From NCBI RefSeq assembly GCF_029227915.1, contig NC_079877.1:32081851-32145850 (forward strand): a stretch of DNA of 64,000 nucleotides. Reading direction: 5' to 3'. The position numbers were made by a program, and so were the translations under genes. Positions 49,554 to 62,832 of the stretch are shown one piece after another (position 1 is the stretch's first letter; every line of letters begins with the position of its first letter). This DNA comes from Hydractinia symbiolongicarpus (taxonomy: Eukaryota > Cnidaria > Hydrozoa > Anthoathecata > Hydractiniidae). The notes beneath the pieces were generated by a model that was not told the origin of the DNA, made no database searches, and was given only the letters and a program-made list of their open reading frames with translations.

Positions 49554-51786
49554 ATAAGGTCACAGTCCATAATGAAATCAATTAAGTCCCACAGTCAATT
49601 GTTTCACTGTTAAAAGCAATACAACTTAGTAATATCGGAAAAAAATATCTAAACACATATTGGTACGAATATATGACGCAACCGTTGTAACTCAAACGGA
49701 TTGACACCGAGAGAAAGTCAATGAAAGGTAGCTTTGGAAATTGTCTCTACTTCTTCAGCGCGAACTAACGGCTAGGATTGGTCCTACAGTAAAAAATGAT
49801 TTATTTATCTTAATTTTTAAATAAAGCGCTACCACAGCGCCCAGTGTAATCGCTGAGTTCCAGCAATCATGTCAAATTCAGAACAACGTTATTTCTTGTA
49901 GTCAAACTGGCTTATTTATCACATTTATAAGGTCAAAGTCCACAATCAGTTCAATTAAGTCCCACAGTCAAACGTTTCACTGTTAAAAGCGATGCAAGCT
50001 AGTAATATCCGAACACTATCGCTAAATACATGTTGGTACGAATATGTGACGCAACCGTTGTAACGCAAGCGGATTTATACCGCTAGAATTTCAATGAAAT
50101 GTAGTTTTGGAAACTGTTCCTATTTATTCGGCGCGTGCTAACGGCCAGGATTGGTCCCACAGTATAAAATGACTTAGTTATCTAAGTTTTTAAATGAAGC
50201 GCTACCACAGCGCCCATTGTAATCGTTGAATTCCAGCAATCATGTCAAATTAAGAGGAATGTAATTTCTGGCAGTCCAATTGGCTCATTTATCACATTTA
50301 TAAGGTCACAGTCCAAAATCAGTTCATTTAAGTGCCACAGTCAATCGTTTCACTGTTAAAAGCGATACAACCAAGTAATATCAGAAAAATACCCAAATAC
50401 ATGTTGGAACGAATATGTGACGCAACAGTTGTAACTCAAACGGATTTATACCGCTAGAAAGTCAATGAAATGTAGTTTGGAAACTGTTCCTATTCATTCG
50501 GCGCGTGCTAACGGCCAGGATTGGTCCCACAGTAAAAAATGACTTATTAATCTAAATTTTTAAATAAAGCGCTACCACAGCGCTCAGTGTAATTGCTGAG
50601 TTCCAGTAATCATGTCAAATTAAGAACAATGTTATTTCTTGGGGTCCAGTTGGCTCACTTATCACATTTTTAAGGTCACAGTCCAGAATGAGTTCAATTA
50701 AGTCCCACAGTCAATCGTTTCACTGTTAAAAGCGATACAACTTAGTAATATCGGAAAAAAATATCTAAACACATGTTGGCACGAATATGTGACGCAACCG
50801 CTGTAACTCAAACGGATTGACACCGTTAGAAAGTCAATGAAATGTAGTTTTGGAAACTGTCTCTACTTCTTCAGCGCGAACTAACGGCTAGGATTGGTCC
50901 CACAGTAAAAAATGACTTATTTATCTTAGTTTTTAAATAAAGCGCTACAACAACGCCCAGTGTAATCGCTGAGTTCCAGCAATCATGTCAGGTTAAGAAC
51001 AACGTTATTTCTTGTAGTCAAACTGGCTTATTTATCACATTTATAAGGTCAAGGTCCACAATCAGTTCAATTAAGTCCCACAGTCAAAATTTTCACTGTT
51101 AAAAGCGATGCAACCTAGTAATATCCAAACACTATCGCTAAATACATGTTGGTACGAATATGTGACGCAACCGTTGTAACTCAAACGGATTTATACCGCT
51201 AGAAAGTCAATGAAATGTAGTTTTGGAAACTGTTCCTATTAATTCAGCGCTTGCTAACAGCCAGGATTGATCCCACAGTAAGAAATGACTTATTTATCTA
51301 AATTTTTAAATGAAGCGCTACCATAGCGCTCAGTGCAATCACTGAGTTCCGGCAATCACGTCAAATTAAGAAGAATGTTATTTTTTGAGTCCAATTGTCT
51401 CATTTATCACATTTATCAGATCACAGTACAAAGTTAGTTCATTAAGTCCCACAGTCAATCGTTTCACTGTTAAAAGCGATGCAACCTAGTAATATCAGAA
51501 AAATATCGCTAAATACATGTTAGTACGAATATATGACCCAACCGTTGTAACTCAAACGGACTGACACCGTTAGAAAGTCAATGAAATATAGTTTTTGAAA
51601 CTGTCTCTATTTCCTCAGCGCAAACTAACGGCTAGGATTGATCCAACAGTAAAAAATGACTTATTTATCTTAATTTTGAAATAAAGCGCTACCACAGCGC
51701 CCAGTGTAATCGCTGAGTTCCAGCAATCATGTCAAATTAAAAACAATGTTATTTTTTGGGGTCCAGTTGGCTCACTTAGCACATTT
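49554..51786 (+). repeat. 6-monomer unit of the same family (2233 bp)
   Basis: Starts with the CATAATGAAATC / CGAGAGAAAG monomer and continues with GTAACGCAAGCGG (about 50060). It then has three monomers not found in the 3-mer, including TCAAAATTTTCAC (about 51085), which also occurs at 40653, 47360 and 57790. The next unit starts at 51787. Confidence 0.8.
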
Positions 51787-53648
51787 ATAAGGTCATAGAC
51801 CATAATGAGATCAATTAAGTCCCACAGTCAATCGTTTCACTGTTAAAAGCAATACAACTTAGTAATATCGGAAAAAAATATCTAAACACATATTGGTACG
51901 AATATATGACGCAACCGTTGTAACTCAAACGGATTGACACCGAGAGAAAGTCAATGAAAGGTAGCTTTGGAAATTGTCTCTACTTCTTCAGCGCGAACTA
52001 ACGGCTAGGATTTGTCCTACAGTAAAAAATGATTTATTTATCTTAATTTTTAAATAAAGCGCTACCACAGCGCCCAGTGTAATCGCTGAGTTCCAGCAAT
52101 CATGTCAAATTCAGAACAACGTTATTTCTTGTAGTCAAACTGGCTTATTTATCACATTTATAAGGTCAAAGTCCACAATCAGTTCAATTAAGTCCCACAG
52201 TCAAACGTTTCACTGTTAAAAGCGATGCAAGCTAGTAATATCCGAACACTATCGCTAAATACATGTTGGTACGAATATGTGACGCAACCGTTGTAACGCA
52301 AGCGGATTTATACCGCTAGAATTTCAATGAAATGTAGTTTTGGAAACTGTTCCTATTTATTCGGCGCGTGCTAACGGCCAGGATTGGTCCCACAGTATAA
52401 AATGACTTAGTTATCTAAGTTTTTAAATGAAGCGCTACCACAGCGCCCATTGTAATCGTTGAATTCCAGCAATCATGTCAAATTAAGAGGAATGTAATTT
52501 CTGGCAGTCCAATTGGCTCATTTATCACATTTATAAGGTCACAGTCCAAAATCAGTTCATTTAAGTGCCACAGTCAATCGTTTCACTGTTAAAAGCGATA
52601 CAACCAAGTAATATCAGAAAAATACCCAAATACATGTTGGTACGAATATGTGACACAACCGTTGTAACTGAAATGGATTGACACTGTTAGAAACGCAATG
52701 AAATGTAGTTTTTGAAACTGTCTCTATTTCTTCAGCGCAAACTAACGGCGAGGATTGATCCAACAGTAAAAAATGACTTATTTATCTTAATTTTGAAATA
52801 AAGCGCTACCACAGCGCCCAGTGTAATCGCTGAGTTCCAGCAATCATGTCAAATTAAAAACAATGTTATTTTTTGGGGTCCAGTTGGCTCACTTAGCACA
52901 TTTATAAGGTCACAGTCCATAATGAGATCAATTAAGTCCCACAGTCAATCGTTTCACTGTTAAAAGCAATACAACTTAGTAATATCGGAAAAAAATATCT
53001 AAACACATATTGGTACGAATATATGACGCAACCGTTGTAACGCAAACGGATTTATACCGCTAGAATTTCAATGAAATGTAGCTTTGGAAACTGTTCCTAT
53101 TTATTCGGCGCGTGCTAACGGCCAGGATTGGTCCCACAGTATAAAATGACTGAGTTATCTAAGTTTTTAAATGAAGCGCTACCACAGCGCCCATTGTAAT
53201 CGTTGAATTCCAGCAATCATGTCAAATTAAGAGGAATGTAATTTCTGGCAGTCCAATTGGCTCATTTATCACATTTATAAGGTCACAGTCCAAAATCAGT
53301 TCATTTAAGTGCCACAGTCAATCGTTTCACTGTTAAAAGCGATACAACCTAGTAATATCAGTAAAATACCCTAAATACATGTTGGTACGAATATGTGACG
53401 CAACCGTTGTAACTGAAACGGATTGACACCGTTAGAAACTCAATGAAATGTAGTTTTTGAAACTGTCTCTATTTCTTCAGCGCAAACTAACGGCTAGGAT
53501 TGATCCAACAGTAAAAAATGACTTATTTATCTTAATTTTGAAGTAAAACGCTACCACAGCGCCCAGTGTAATCGCTGAGTTCCAGCAATCATGTCAAATT
53601 AAGAAGAATGTTATTTCTTGGGGTCCACTTGGCTCACTTAGCACTTTT
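51787..53648 (+). repeat. 5-monomer unit of the same family (1862 bp)
   Basis: Repeats the start of 49554 (offset 2233 bp through about 52633). It includes a fused monomer at 52914 that starts with CATAATGAGATC and ACACATATTGG, then switches to GTAACGCAAACGG near 53040. The marker monomer returns at 53649. Confidence 0.8.
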
Positions 53649-56600
53649 ATAAGGTCACAGTCCATAATGAGATCAATTAAGTCCCACAGTCAATCGTTTC
53701 ACTGTTAAAAGCAATACAACTTAGTAATATCGGAAAAAAATATCTAAACACATATTGGTACGAATATATGACGCAACCGTTGTAACTCAAACGGATTGAC
53801 ACCGAGAGAAAGTCAATGAAAGGTAGCTTTGGAAATTGTCTCTACTTCTTCAGCGCGAACTAACGGCTAGGATTTGTCCTACAGTAAAAAATGATTTATT
53901 TATCTTAATTTTTAAATAAAGCGCTACCACGGCGCCCAGTGTAATCGCTGAGTTCCAGCAATCATGTCAAATTAAGAACAACGTTATTTCTTGTAGTCAA
54001 ACTGGCTTAGTTATCACATTTATAAGGTCAAAGTCCACAATCAGTTCAATTAAGTCCCACAGTCAAACGTTTCACTGTTAAAAGCGATGCAAGCTAGTAA
54101 TATCCGAACACTATCGCTAAATACATGTTGGTACGAATATGTGACGCAACCGTTGTAACGCAAGCGGATTTATACCACTAGAATTTCAATGAAATGTAGT
54201 TTTGGAAACTGTTCCTATTTATTCGGCGCGTGCTAACGGCCAGGATTGGTCCCACAGTATAAAATGACTTAGTTATCTAAGTTTTTAAATGAAGCGCTAC
54301 CACAGCGCCCATTGCAATCGTTGAATTCCAGCAATCATGTCAAATTAAGAGGAATGTAATTTCTGGCAGTCCAATTGGCTCATTTATCACATTTATAAGG
54401 TCACAGTCCAAAATCAGTTCATTTAAGTGCCACAGTCAATCGTTTCACTATTAAAAGCGATACAACCAAGTAATATCAGAAAAATACCCAAATACATGTT
54501 GGTACGAATATGTGACGCAACCGTTGTAACTGAAATGGATTGACACTGTTAGAAACTCAATGAAATGTAGTTTTTGAAACTGTCTCTATTTCTTCAGCGC
54601 AAACTAACGGGTAGGATTTGTCCAACAGTAAAAAATGATTTATTTATCTTAATTTTTAAATAAAGCGCTACCACAGCGCCCAGTGTAATCGCTGAGTTCC
54701 AGCAATCATGTCAAATTAAGAACAATGTTATTTCTTGGGGTCCAGTTGGCTCACTTATCACACTTATAAGGTCACAGTCCAGAATGAGATCAATTAATTC
54801 CCACAGTCAATCGCTTCACTGTTAAAAGCAATACAACTTAGTGATATCGGAAAAAAATATCTAAACACATGTTGGTACGAATATATGACGCAACCGTTTT
54901 AACTCAAACGGATTGACACCGTGAGAAAGTCAATGAAAGGTAGTTTGGGAAACTGTCTCTACTTCTTCAGCGCGAACTAACGGCTAGGATTGGTCCCACA
55001 GTAAAAAATGATTTATTTTTCTTAATTTTTAAATAAAGTGCTACCACAGCGCCCAGTGTAATCGCTGAGTTCCAGCAATCATGTGAAATTAAGACAACGT
55101 TATTTCTTGTAGTCAAACTGGCTTATTTATCACATTTATGAGGTCAAAGTCCACAATCAGTTCAATTAAGTCCCACAGTCAAACACTTCACTGTTAAAAG
55201 CGATGCAAGCTAGTAATAACCGAACACTATCGCTAAATACATGTTGGTACGAATATGTGACGCAACCGTTGTAACTCAAACGGATTTATACCGCTAGAAA
55301 ATCAATGATATGTAGTTTTTGAAACTGTTCCTCTTTATTCAGCACGTGCTAACGGCCAAGATTGGTCCCACAGTAATGATGACTTATTTATCTAAGTTTT
55401 TAAATGAAGCGCTACCACAGCGCCCATTATAATCGTTGAATTCCAGCAATCATGTCAAATTAAGAGCAATGTTATTTCTGGCAGTCCAATTGGCTCATTC
55501 ATCACATTTATAAGGTCACAATCCAAAATCAGTTCATTTAAGTACCACAGTCAATCGTTTCACTGTTAAAAGCGATACAACCTAGTAATATCAGAAAAAT
55601 ACCCTAAATACATGTTGGTACGAATATGTGACACAACCGTTGTAACTCAAACGGACAGACATCGTTAGAAAGTCAATGAAATGTAGTTTTTGAAATTGTC
55701 TCTATTTCTTCAGCGCAAAGTAACGGCTAGGATTCGTCCCACAGTAAAGAAACTTATTTATCTAAATTTTTAAATGAAGCGCTACCACAGCGCCCAGTGC
55801 AATCGCTAAGTTCCGGCAATCACGTGAAAATAAGAAGAATGTTTTTTCTCAGGGTCCAATTGTCTTATTTATGACATTTATCAGGTCAAAGTACAGAGCA
55901 AGTTCAATTAAGTCCCACAGTCAATCGTTTCACTGTTAAAAGCGATGCAACCTAGTAATATCAAAAAAATATCGCTAAATACATGTTAGTACGAATATGT
56001 GACCCAACCGTTGTAACTCAAACGGACTGACACCGTTAGAATGTCAGTGAGATGTAGTAATTGAATCTGTCTCTATTTCTTCAGCGCGCGCTAACGGCTA
56101 GGCTTGGTCCCACAGTAAAAAATTAATTTCTTTTCTAAATTCTTAAATGAAGCGCTACCACAGCGCCCAGTGTAATCGTTGAATTCCAGCACTCATGTCA
56201 AATTAAGAGCAATGTTATTTCTGGGAGTCCAATTGGCTCATTTATCACATTTATAAGTTCACAGTCCAAAATCAGTTCATTTAAGTGCCACAGTCAATCG
56301 TTTTACTTTTAAAAGCGATACAACTTAGTAATATCAGAAAGATATCCCTAAATACATGTGGGGACGAATATGTGACACAACCGTTGTAACTCAAACGGAC
56401 AGACATCGTTAGAAAGTCAATGAAATGTAGTTTTTGAAATTGTCGCTATTTTTTCAGCACGCGATGACGTCTAGGATTCGTCCCACAGTAAAGAATGACT
56501 TATTTATCTAAATTTTTAAATGAAGCGCTACCACAGCGCCCTGTGCAATCGCTAAGTTCCGGCAATCACGTGAAAATAAGAAGAATGTTTTTTCTTGGGG

Positions 56601-57646
56601 TCCAATTGTCTCATTTATCACATTTATCAGGTCAAAGTACAGAGCAAGTTCAATTAAGTCCCACAGTCAATCGTTTTACTTTTAAAAGCGATACAACTTA
56701 GTAATATCAGAAAAATATCCCTAAATACATGTGGGGACGAATATGTGACACAACCGTTGTAACTCAAACGGACAGACATCGTTAGAAAGTCAATGAAATG
56801 TAGTTTTTGAAATTGTTGCTATTTTTTCAGCACGCGATGACGTCTAGGATTCGTCCGACAGTAAAGAATGACTTATTTATCTAAATTTTTAAATGAAGCG
56901 CTACCACAGAGCCTAATGTAATCGCTGAATTCCAGCAATCATGTCAAATTAAGAAGAATGTTATTCCTCGGAGACCTTTTGCCTCATTTATCACATTTAT
57001 AAGGTCACAGTCCTGAATCAGTTCAAATAATTCCCACAGTCAATCGTTTCACTGTTAAAAGCGATACAACTTAGGAATATCCGAAAAAAATCACTAAATA
57101 CATTTTGGTACGAATATGTGACGCAACTGTTTTAACTCAAACGGATTGACACCGTTAGAAAATCAATGAAATGTGGTTTTTGAAACTGTCTCTATTTCTT
57201 CAGCGCGCGATAACGGCTGGGATTGGTCCCACAGTAAAAAAAGACTTATTTATCTTAATTTTTAAATAAGGCACTACCACAGCGCCCAGTGTAATCGCTG
57301 AGTTCCAGCAATCATGTCAAATTAAGAAGAATGTTATTTCTTGGAGTCCAATTGTCTCACTTATAACATTTATAAGGTCAAAGTCCAAAATCAGTTCAAT
57401 TAAGTCGCACAGTCAAACGTTTCACAGTTAAAAGCAATGCAACCTAGTAATATCCGAACACTATCGCTAAATACATGTTGGTACGAATATGTGACGCAAC
57501 TGTTGTAACTCAAACGGATTTATACCATACCGCTAGAAATTTAATGAAATGTAGTTTTGGAAACTGTTCCTATTTATTCGGCGCGTGCTAACGGCCAGGA
57601 TTGGTCCCACAGTAAAAAATGACTTAGTTATCTAAGTTTTAAATGA
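53649..57646 (+). repeat. Less regular satellite stretch, about 4 kb
   Basis: Opens with the marker monomer (CGAGAGAAAG at 53803), which repeats 51787 at 1862 bp until about 54600, and then runs through more divergent single monomers. These include a monomer with AAACACTTCACTG (55190), one with a four-to-five-base deletion in the AAGAAACTTATTTATC word (55748), and one near 57000 with CTCGGAGACCTTTTGCC. The part 55728-56670 is a copy of 38594-39536. No gene or unique DNA was seen. Confidence 0.78.
55728..56670 (+). repeat. Distant copy of 38594-39536 (46 monomers apart)
   Basis: Matches at an offset of 17134 bp over about 2.5 monomers. Private words shared by both are CAGTGAGATGTAGTAATTG (56045 and 38911), CTAGGCTTGGTCC, AAATTAATTTCTTTTC and GATGACGTCTAGG. 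The match ends where 56674 reads CGTTTTACTTTTAAAAGCG while 39540 reads CGTTTCACTGTTAAAAGCG. Confidence 0.8.
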
Positions 57647-59680
57647 AGCGCTACAACAGCGCCCAGTTTAATCGCTGAGTTCCAGCAATCATGTCAGGTT
57701 AAGAACAACGTTATTTCTTGTAGTCAAACTGGCTTATTTATCACATTTATAAGGTCAAGGTCCACAATCAGTTCAATTAAGTCCCACAGTCAAAATTTTC
57801 ACTGTTAAAAGCGATGCAACCTAGTAATATCCAAACACTATCGCTAAATACATGTTGGTACGAATATGTGACGCAACCGTTGTAACTCAAACGGATTTAT
57901 ACCGCTAGAAAGTCAATGAAATGTAGTTTTGGAAACTGTTCCTATTAATTCAGCGCTTGCTAACAGCCAGGATTGATCCCACAGTAAGAAATGACTTATT
58001 TATCTAAATTTTTAAATGAAGCGCTACCATAGCGCTCAGTGCAATCACTGAGTTCCGGCAATCACGTCAAATTAAGAAGAATGTTATTTTTTGGGGTCCA
58101 ATTGTCTCATTTATCACATTTATCAGATCACAGTCCAAAGTTAGTTCATTAAGCCCCACAGTCAATCGTTTCACTGTTAAAAGCGATGCAACCTAGTAAT
58201 ATCAGAAAAATATCGCTAAATACATGTTAGTACGAATATATGACCCAACCGTTGTAACTCAAACGGACTGACACCGTTAGAAATTTAATGAAATGTAGTT
58301 TTTGATTCTGTGGCTATTTCTTCAGCGTGTTCTAACGGCTAGGATTGGTCCCACAGTAAAAAATGACTTTCTTTTCTTAATTTTTAAATGAAGCGCTACC
58401 ACAGCCCCATTGTAATCGCTGAGTTTCGGCAATCATGTCAAATTAAGAGGAATGAAATGTCTGGCAGTCCTATTGGCTCATTTATCACATTTATAAGGTC
58501 ACAGTCCAAAATCAGTTCATTTAAGTGCCACAGTCAATCGTTTCACTGTTAAAAGCGATACAACCTAGTAATATCAGTAAAATACCCTAAATACATGTTG
58601 GTACGAATATGTGACGCAACCGTTGTAACTGAAACGGATTGACACCGTTAGAAAGTCAATGAAATGTAGTTTTTGAAACTGTCTCTATTTCTTCAGCGCA
58701 AACTAACGGCTAGGATTGATCCAACAGTAAAAAATGACTTATTTATCTTAATTTCGAAGTAAAGCGCTACCACAGCGCCCAGTGTAATCGCTGAGTTCCA
58801 GCAATCATGTCAAATTAAGAACAATGTTATTTTTTGGGGTCCAGTTGGCTCACTTAGCACATTTATAAGGTCACAGTCCATAATGAGATCAATTAAGTCC
58901 CACAGTCAATCGTTTCACTGTTAAAAGCAATACAACTTAGTAATATCGGAAAAAAATATCTAAACACATATTGGTACGAATATATGACGCAACCGTTGTA
59001 ACTCAAACGGATTGACACCGAGAGAAAGTCAATGAAAGGTAGCTTTGGAAATTGTCTCTACTTCTTCAGAGCGAACTAACGGCTAGGATTGGTCCTACAG
59101 TAAAAAATGATTTATTTATCTTAATTTTTAAATAAAGCGCTACCACAGCGCCCAGTGTAATCGCTGAGTTCCAGCAATCATGTCAAATTCAGAACAACGT
59201 TATTTCTTGTAGTCAAACTGGCTTATTTATCACATTTATAAGGTCAAAGTCCACAATCAGTTCAATTAAGCCCCACAGTCAAACGTTTCACTGTTAAAAG
59301 CGATGCAAGCTAGTAATATCCGAACACTATCGCTAAATACATGTTGGTACGAATATGTGACGCAACCGTTGTAACGCAAACGGATTTATACCGCTAGAAT
59401 TTCAATGAAATGTAGTTTTGGAAACTGTTCATATTTATTCGGCGCGTGCTAACGGCCAGGATTGGTCCCACAGTATAAAATGACTTAGTTATCTAAGTTT
59501 TTAAATGAAGCGCTACCACAGCGGCCATTGTAATCGTTGAATTCCAGCAATCATGTCAAATTAAGAGGAATGTTATTTCTGGCAGTCCAATTGGCTCATT
59601 CATCACATTTATAAGGTCACAATCCAAAATCAGTTCATTTAAGTGCCACAGTCAATCGTTTCACTGTTAAAAGCGATACA
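57647..59680 (+). repeat. 2.0-kb copy of 47219-49252 (28 monomers apart)
   Basis: A constant offset of about 10428 bp links TCAAAATTTTCAC (57790 and 47360), GATTCTGTGGC (58304 and 47876), CGAGAGAAAG (59019 and 48591) and GTAACGCAAACGG (59374 and 48946). The copy starts next to a monomer carrying the rare TATACCATACCG insertion (57522). It ends near 59680, where TACCCTAAATAC replaces TACCCAAATAC. Confidence 0.84.
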
Positions 59681-59709
59681 ACCTAGTAATATCAGAAAAA
59701 TACCCTAAA

Positions 59710-60535
59710 TACATGTTGGTACGAATATGTGACGCAACCGTTGTAACTCAAACGGATTTATACCGCTAGAAAGTCAATGAAATGTAGTTTTGGAAACTGT
59801 TCCTATTAATTCAGCGCTTGCTAACAGCCAGGATTGATCCCACAGTAAGAAATGACTTATTTATCTAAATTTTTAAATGAAGCGCTACCATAGCGCTCAG
59901 TGCAATCACTGAGTTCCGGCAATCACGTCAAATTAAGAAGAATGTTATTTTTTGGGGTCCAATTGTCTCATTTATCACATTTATCAGATCACAGTCCAAA
60001 GTTAGTTCATTAAGTCCCACAGTCAATCGTTTCACTGTTAAAAGCGATGCAACCTAGTAATATCAGAAAAATATCGTTAAATACATGTTAGTACGAATAT
60101 ATGACCCAACCGTTGTAACTCAAACGGACTGACACCGTTAGAAATTTAATGAAATGTAGTTTTTGATTCTGTGGCTATTTCTTCAGCGTGTTCTAACGGC
60201 TAGGATTGGTCCCACAGTAAAAAATGACTTTCTTTTCTTAATTTTTAAATGAAGCGCTACCACAGCGCCATTGTAATCGCTGAGTTTCGGCAATCATGTC
60301 AAATTAAGAGGAATGAAATTTCTGGCAGTCCTATTGGCTCATTTATCACATTTATAAGGTCACAGTCCAAAATCAGTTCATTTAAGTGCCACAGTCAATC
60401 GTTTCACTGTTAAAAGCGATACAACCTAGTAATATCAGTAAAATACCCTAAATACATGTTGGTACGAATATGTGACGCAACCGTTGTAACTGAAACGGAT
60501 TGACACCGTTAGAAAGTCAATGAAATGTAGTTTTT
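59710..60535 (+). repeat. Partial copy of 57850-58674 (5 monomers apart)
   Basis: An offset of 1861 bp links TATTAATTCAGCGCTTGC, TTTTTTGGGGTCC, GATTCTGTGGC (60165 and 58304) and the CAGCGCCATTG word. It ends at about 60535, where GAAATTGTCGC replaces GAAACTGTCTC, just before the terminal 3-mer array. Confidence 0.82.
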
Positions 60536-60594
60536 GAAATTGTCGCTATTTTTTCAGCACGCGATGACGTCTAGGATTCGTCCCACAGTAAAGA

Positions 60595-61713
60595 ATGACT
60601 TATTTATCTAAATTTTTAAATGAAGCGCTACCACAGCGCCCTGTGCAATCGCTAAGTTCCGGCAATCACGTGAAAATAAGAAGAATGTTTTTTCTTGGGG
60701 TCCAATTGTCTCATTTATCACATTTATCAGGTCAAAGTACAGAGCAAGTTCAATTAAGTCCCACAGTCAATCGTTTCACTGTTAAAAGCGATACAACTTG
60801 GTAATATCGGAAAAAAATATCTAAACACATGTTGGCACGAATATGTGACGCAACCGCTGTAACTCAAACGGATTGACACCGTTAGAAATTCAATGAAATG
60901 TAGTTTTGGAAACTGTCTCTACCTCTTCAGCGCGAACTGACGGCTAGGATTGGTCCCACAGTAAAAATTGATTTATTTATCTTAATTTTTAAATAAAGCG
61001 CTACCACAGCGCCCAGTGTAATCGCTGAGTTCCAGCAATCATGTCAAATTAAGAAAAACGGTATTTCTTGTAGTCAAACTGGCTTATTTATCACATTTAT
61101 AAGGTCAAAGTCCACAATCAGTTCAATTAAGTTCCACAGTCAAACGTTTCACTGTGAAAAGCGATGCAACCTAGTAATATCCAAACACTATCGCTAAATA
61201 CATGTTGGTACGAATATGTGACGCAGCAGTTTTAACTTAAACGGATTTATACCGCTAGAAAGTCAATGAAATGTAGTTTTGGAAACTGTTCCTATTCATT
61301 CGGCGCGTGCTAACGGCCAGGATTGGTCCCACAGTAAAAAATGACTTATTAATCTAAATTTTTAAACAAAGAGCTACCACAGCGCTCAGTGTAATTGCTG
61401 AGTTCCAGCAATCATTTTAAATTAAGAACAATGTTATTTCTGGGAGTCTAATTGGCTCATTTATCACATTTATAAGGTCACAGTCCAAAATCAGTTCATT
61501 TAAGTGCCACAGTCAATCGTTTTACTTTTAAAAACGATACAACTTAGTAATATCAGAAAAATATCCTTAAATTAATGTGGGGACGAATATGTGACACAAC
61601 CGTTTTAACTCAAACGGACAGACATCGTTAGAAAGTCAATGAAATGTAGTTTTTGAAATTGTCGGTATTTTTTCAGCACGCGATGACGTCTAGGATTCGT
61701 CCCACAGTAAAGA
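60595..61713 (+). repeat. Terminal 3-mer HOR, copy 1 (1119 bp)
   Basis: Three monomers: one with GTCAAAGTACAGAGCAAG (start about 60724), one with TTTCACTGTGAAAAGCG (about 61099) and one with TTTTACTTTTAAAAACG (about 61472). It is followed without a gap by two further copies. Its first monomers resemble 39361-40000, so this HOR was probably seeded from that kind of segment. By eye it differs from copy 2 at roughly ten positions. Confidence 0.9.
61147..61159. other. 13-bp odd palindrome TTTCACTGTGAAA, copy 1
   Basis: TTTCAC-T-GTGAAA arises from TTTCACTGTTAAA by one T-to-G change in the conserved block. It is found in each terminal 3-mer unit. Confidence 0.85.
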
Positions 61714-62832
61714 ATGACTTATTTATCTAAATTTTCAAATGAAGCGCTACCACAGCGCCCTATGCAATCGCTAAGTTCCGGCAATCACGTGAAAATAAGA
61801 AGAATGTTTTTTCTTGGGGTCCAATTGTCTCATTTATCACATTTATCAGGTCAAAGTACAGAGCAAGTTCAATTAAGTCCCACAGTCAATCGTTTCACTG
61901 TTAAAAGCGATACAACTTGGTAATATCGGAAAAAAATATCTAAACACATGTTGGCACGAATATGTGACGCAACCGCTGTAACTCAAACGGATTGACACCG
62001 TTAGAAAGTCAATGAAATGTAGTTTTGGAAACTGTCTCTACTTCTTCAGCGCGAACTGACGGCTAGGATTGGTCCCACAGTAAAAATTGATTTATTTATC
62101 TTAATTTTTAAATAAAGCGCTACCACAGCGCCCAGTGTAATCGCTGAGTTCCAGCAATCATGTCAAATTAAGAACAACGGTATTTCTTGTAGTCAAACTG
62201 GCTTATTTATCACATTTATAAGGTCAAAGTCCACAATCAGTTCAATTAAGTTCCACAGTCAAACGTTTCACTGTGAAAAGCGATGCAACCTAGTAATATC
62301 CAAACACTATCGCTAAATACATGTTGGTACGAATATGTGACGCAGCAGTTTTAACTTAAACAGATTTATACCGCTAGAAAGTCAATGAAATGTAGTTTTG
62401 GAAACTGTTCCTATTCATTCGGCGCGTGCTAACGGCCAGGATTGGTCCCACAGTAAAAAATGACTTATTAATCTAAATTTTTAAACAAAGAGCTACCACA
62501 GCGCTCAGTGTAATTGCTGAGTTCCAGCAATCATGTCAAATTAAGAACAATGTTATTTCTGGGAGTCTAATTGGCTCATTTATCACATTTATAAGGTCAC
62601 AGTCCAAAATCAGTTCATTTAAGTGCCACAGTCAATCGTTTTACTTTTAAAAACGATACAACTAAGTAATATCAGAAAAATATCCCTAAATTAATGTGGG
62701 GACGAATATGTGACACAACCGTTTTAACTCAAACGGACAGACATCGTTAGAAAGTCAATGAAATGTAGTTTTTGAAATTGTCGGTATTTTTTCAGCACGC
62801 GATGACGTCTAGGATTCGTCCCACAGTAAAGA
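61714..62832 (+). repeat. Terminal 3-mer HOR, copy 2 (1119 bp)
   Basis: Exact 1119-bp repeat of the preceding unit with scattered substitutions, for example CCCTATGC for CCCTGTGC, AAACAGATTT for AAACGGATTT and ATCATGTCAAA for ATCATTTTAAA. No insertion or deletion was seen relative to copies 1 and 3. Confidence 0.9.
62266..62278. other. 13-bp odd palindrome TTTCACTGTGAAA, copy 2
   Basis: Same word 1119 bp later, in 3-mer copy 2. Confidence 0.85.
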
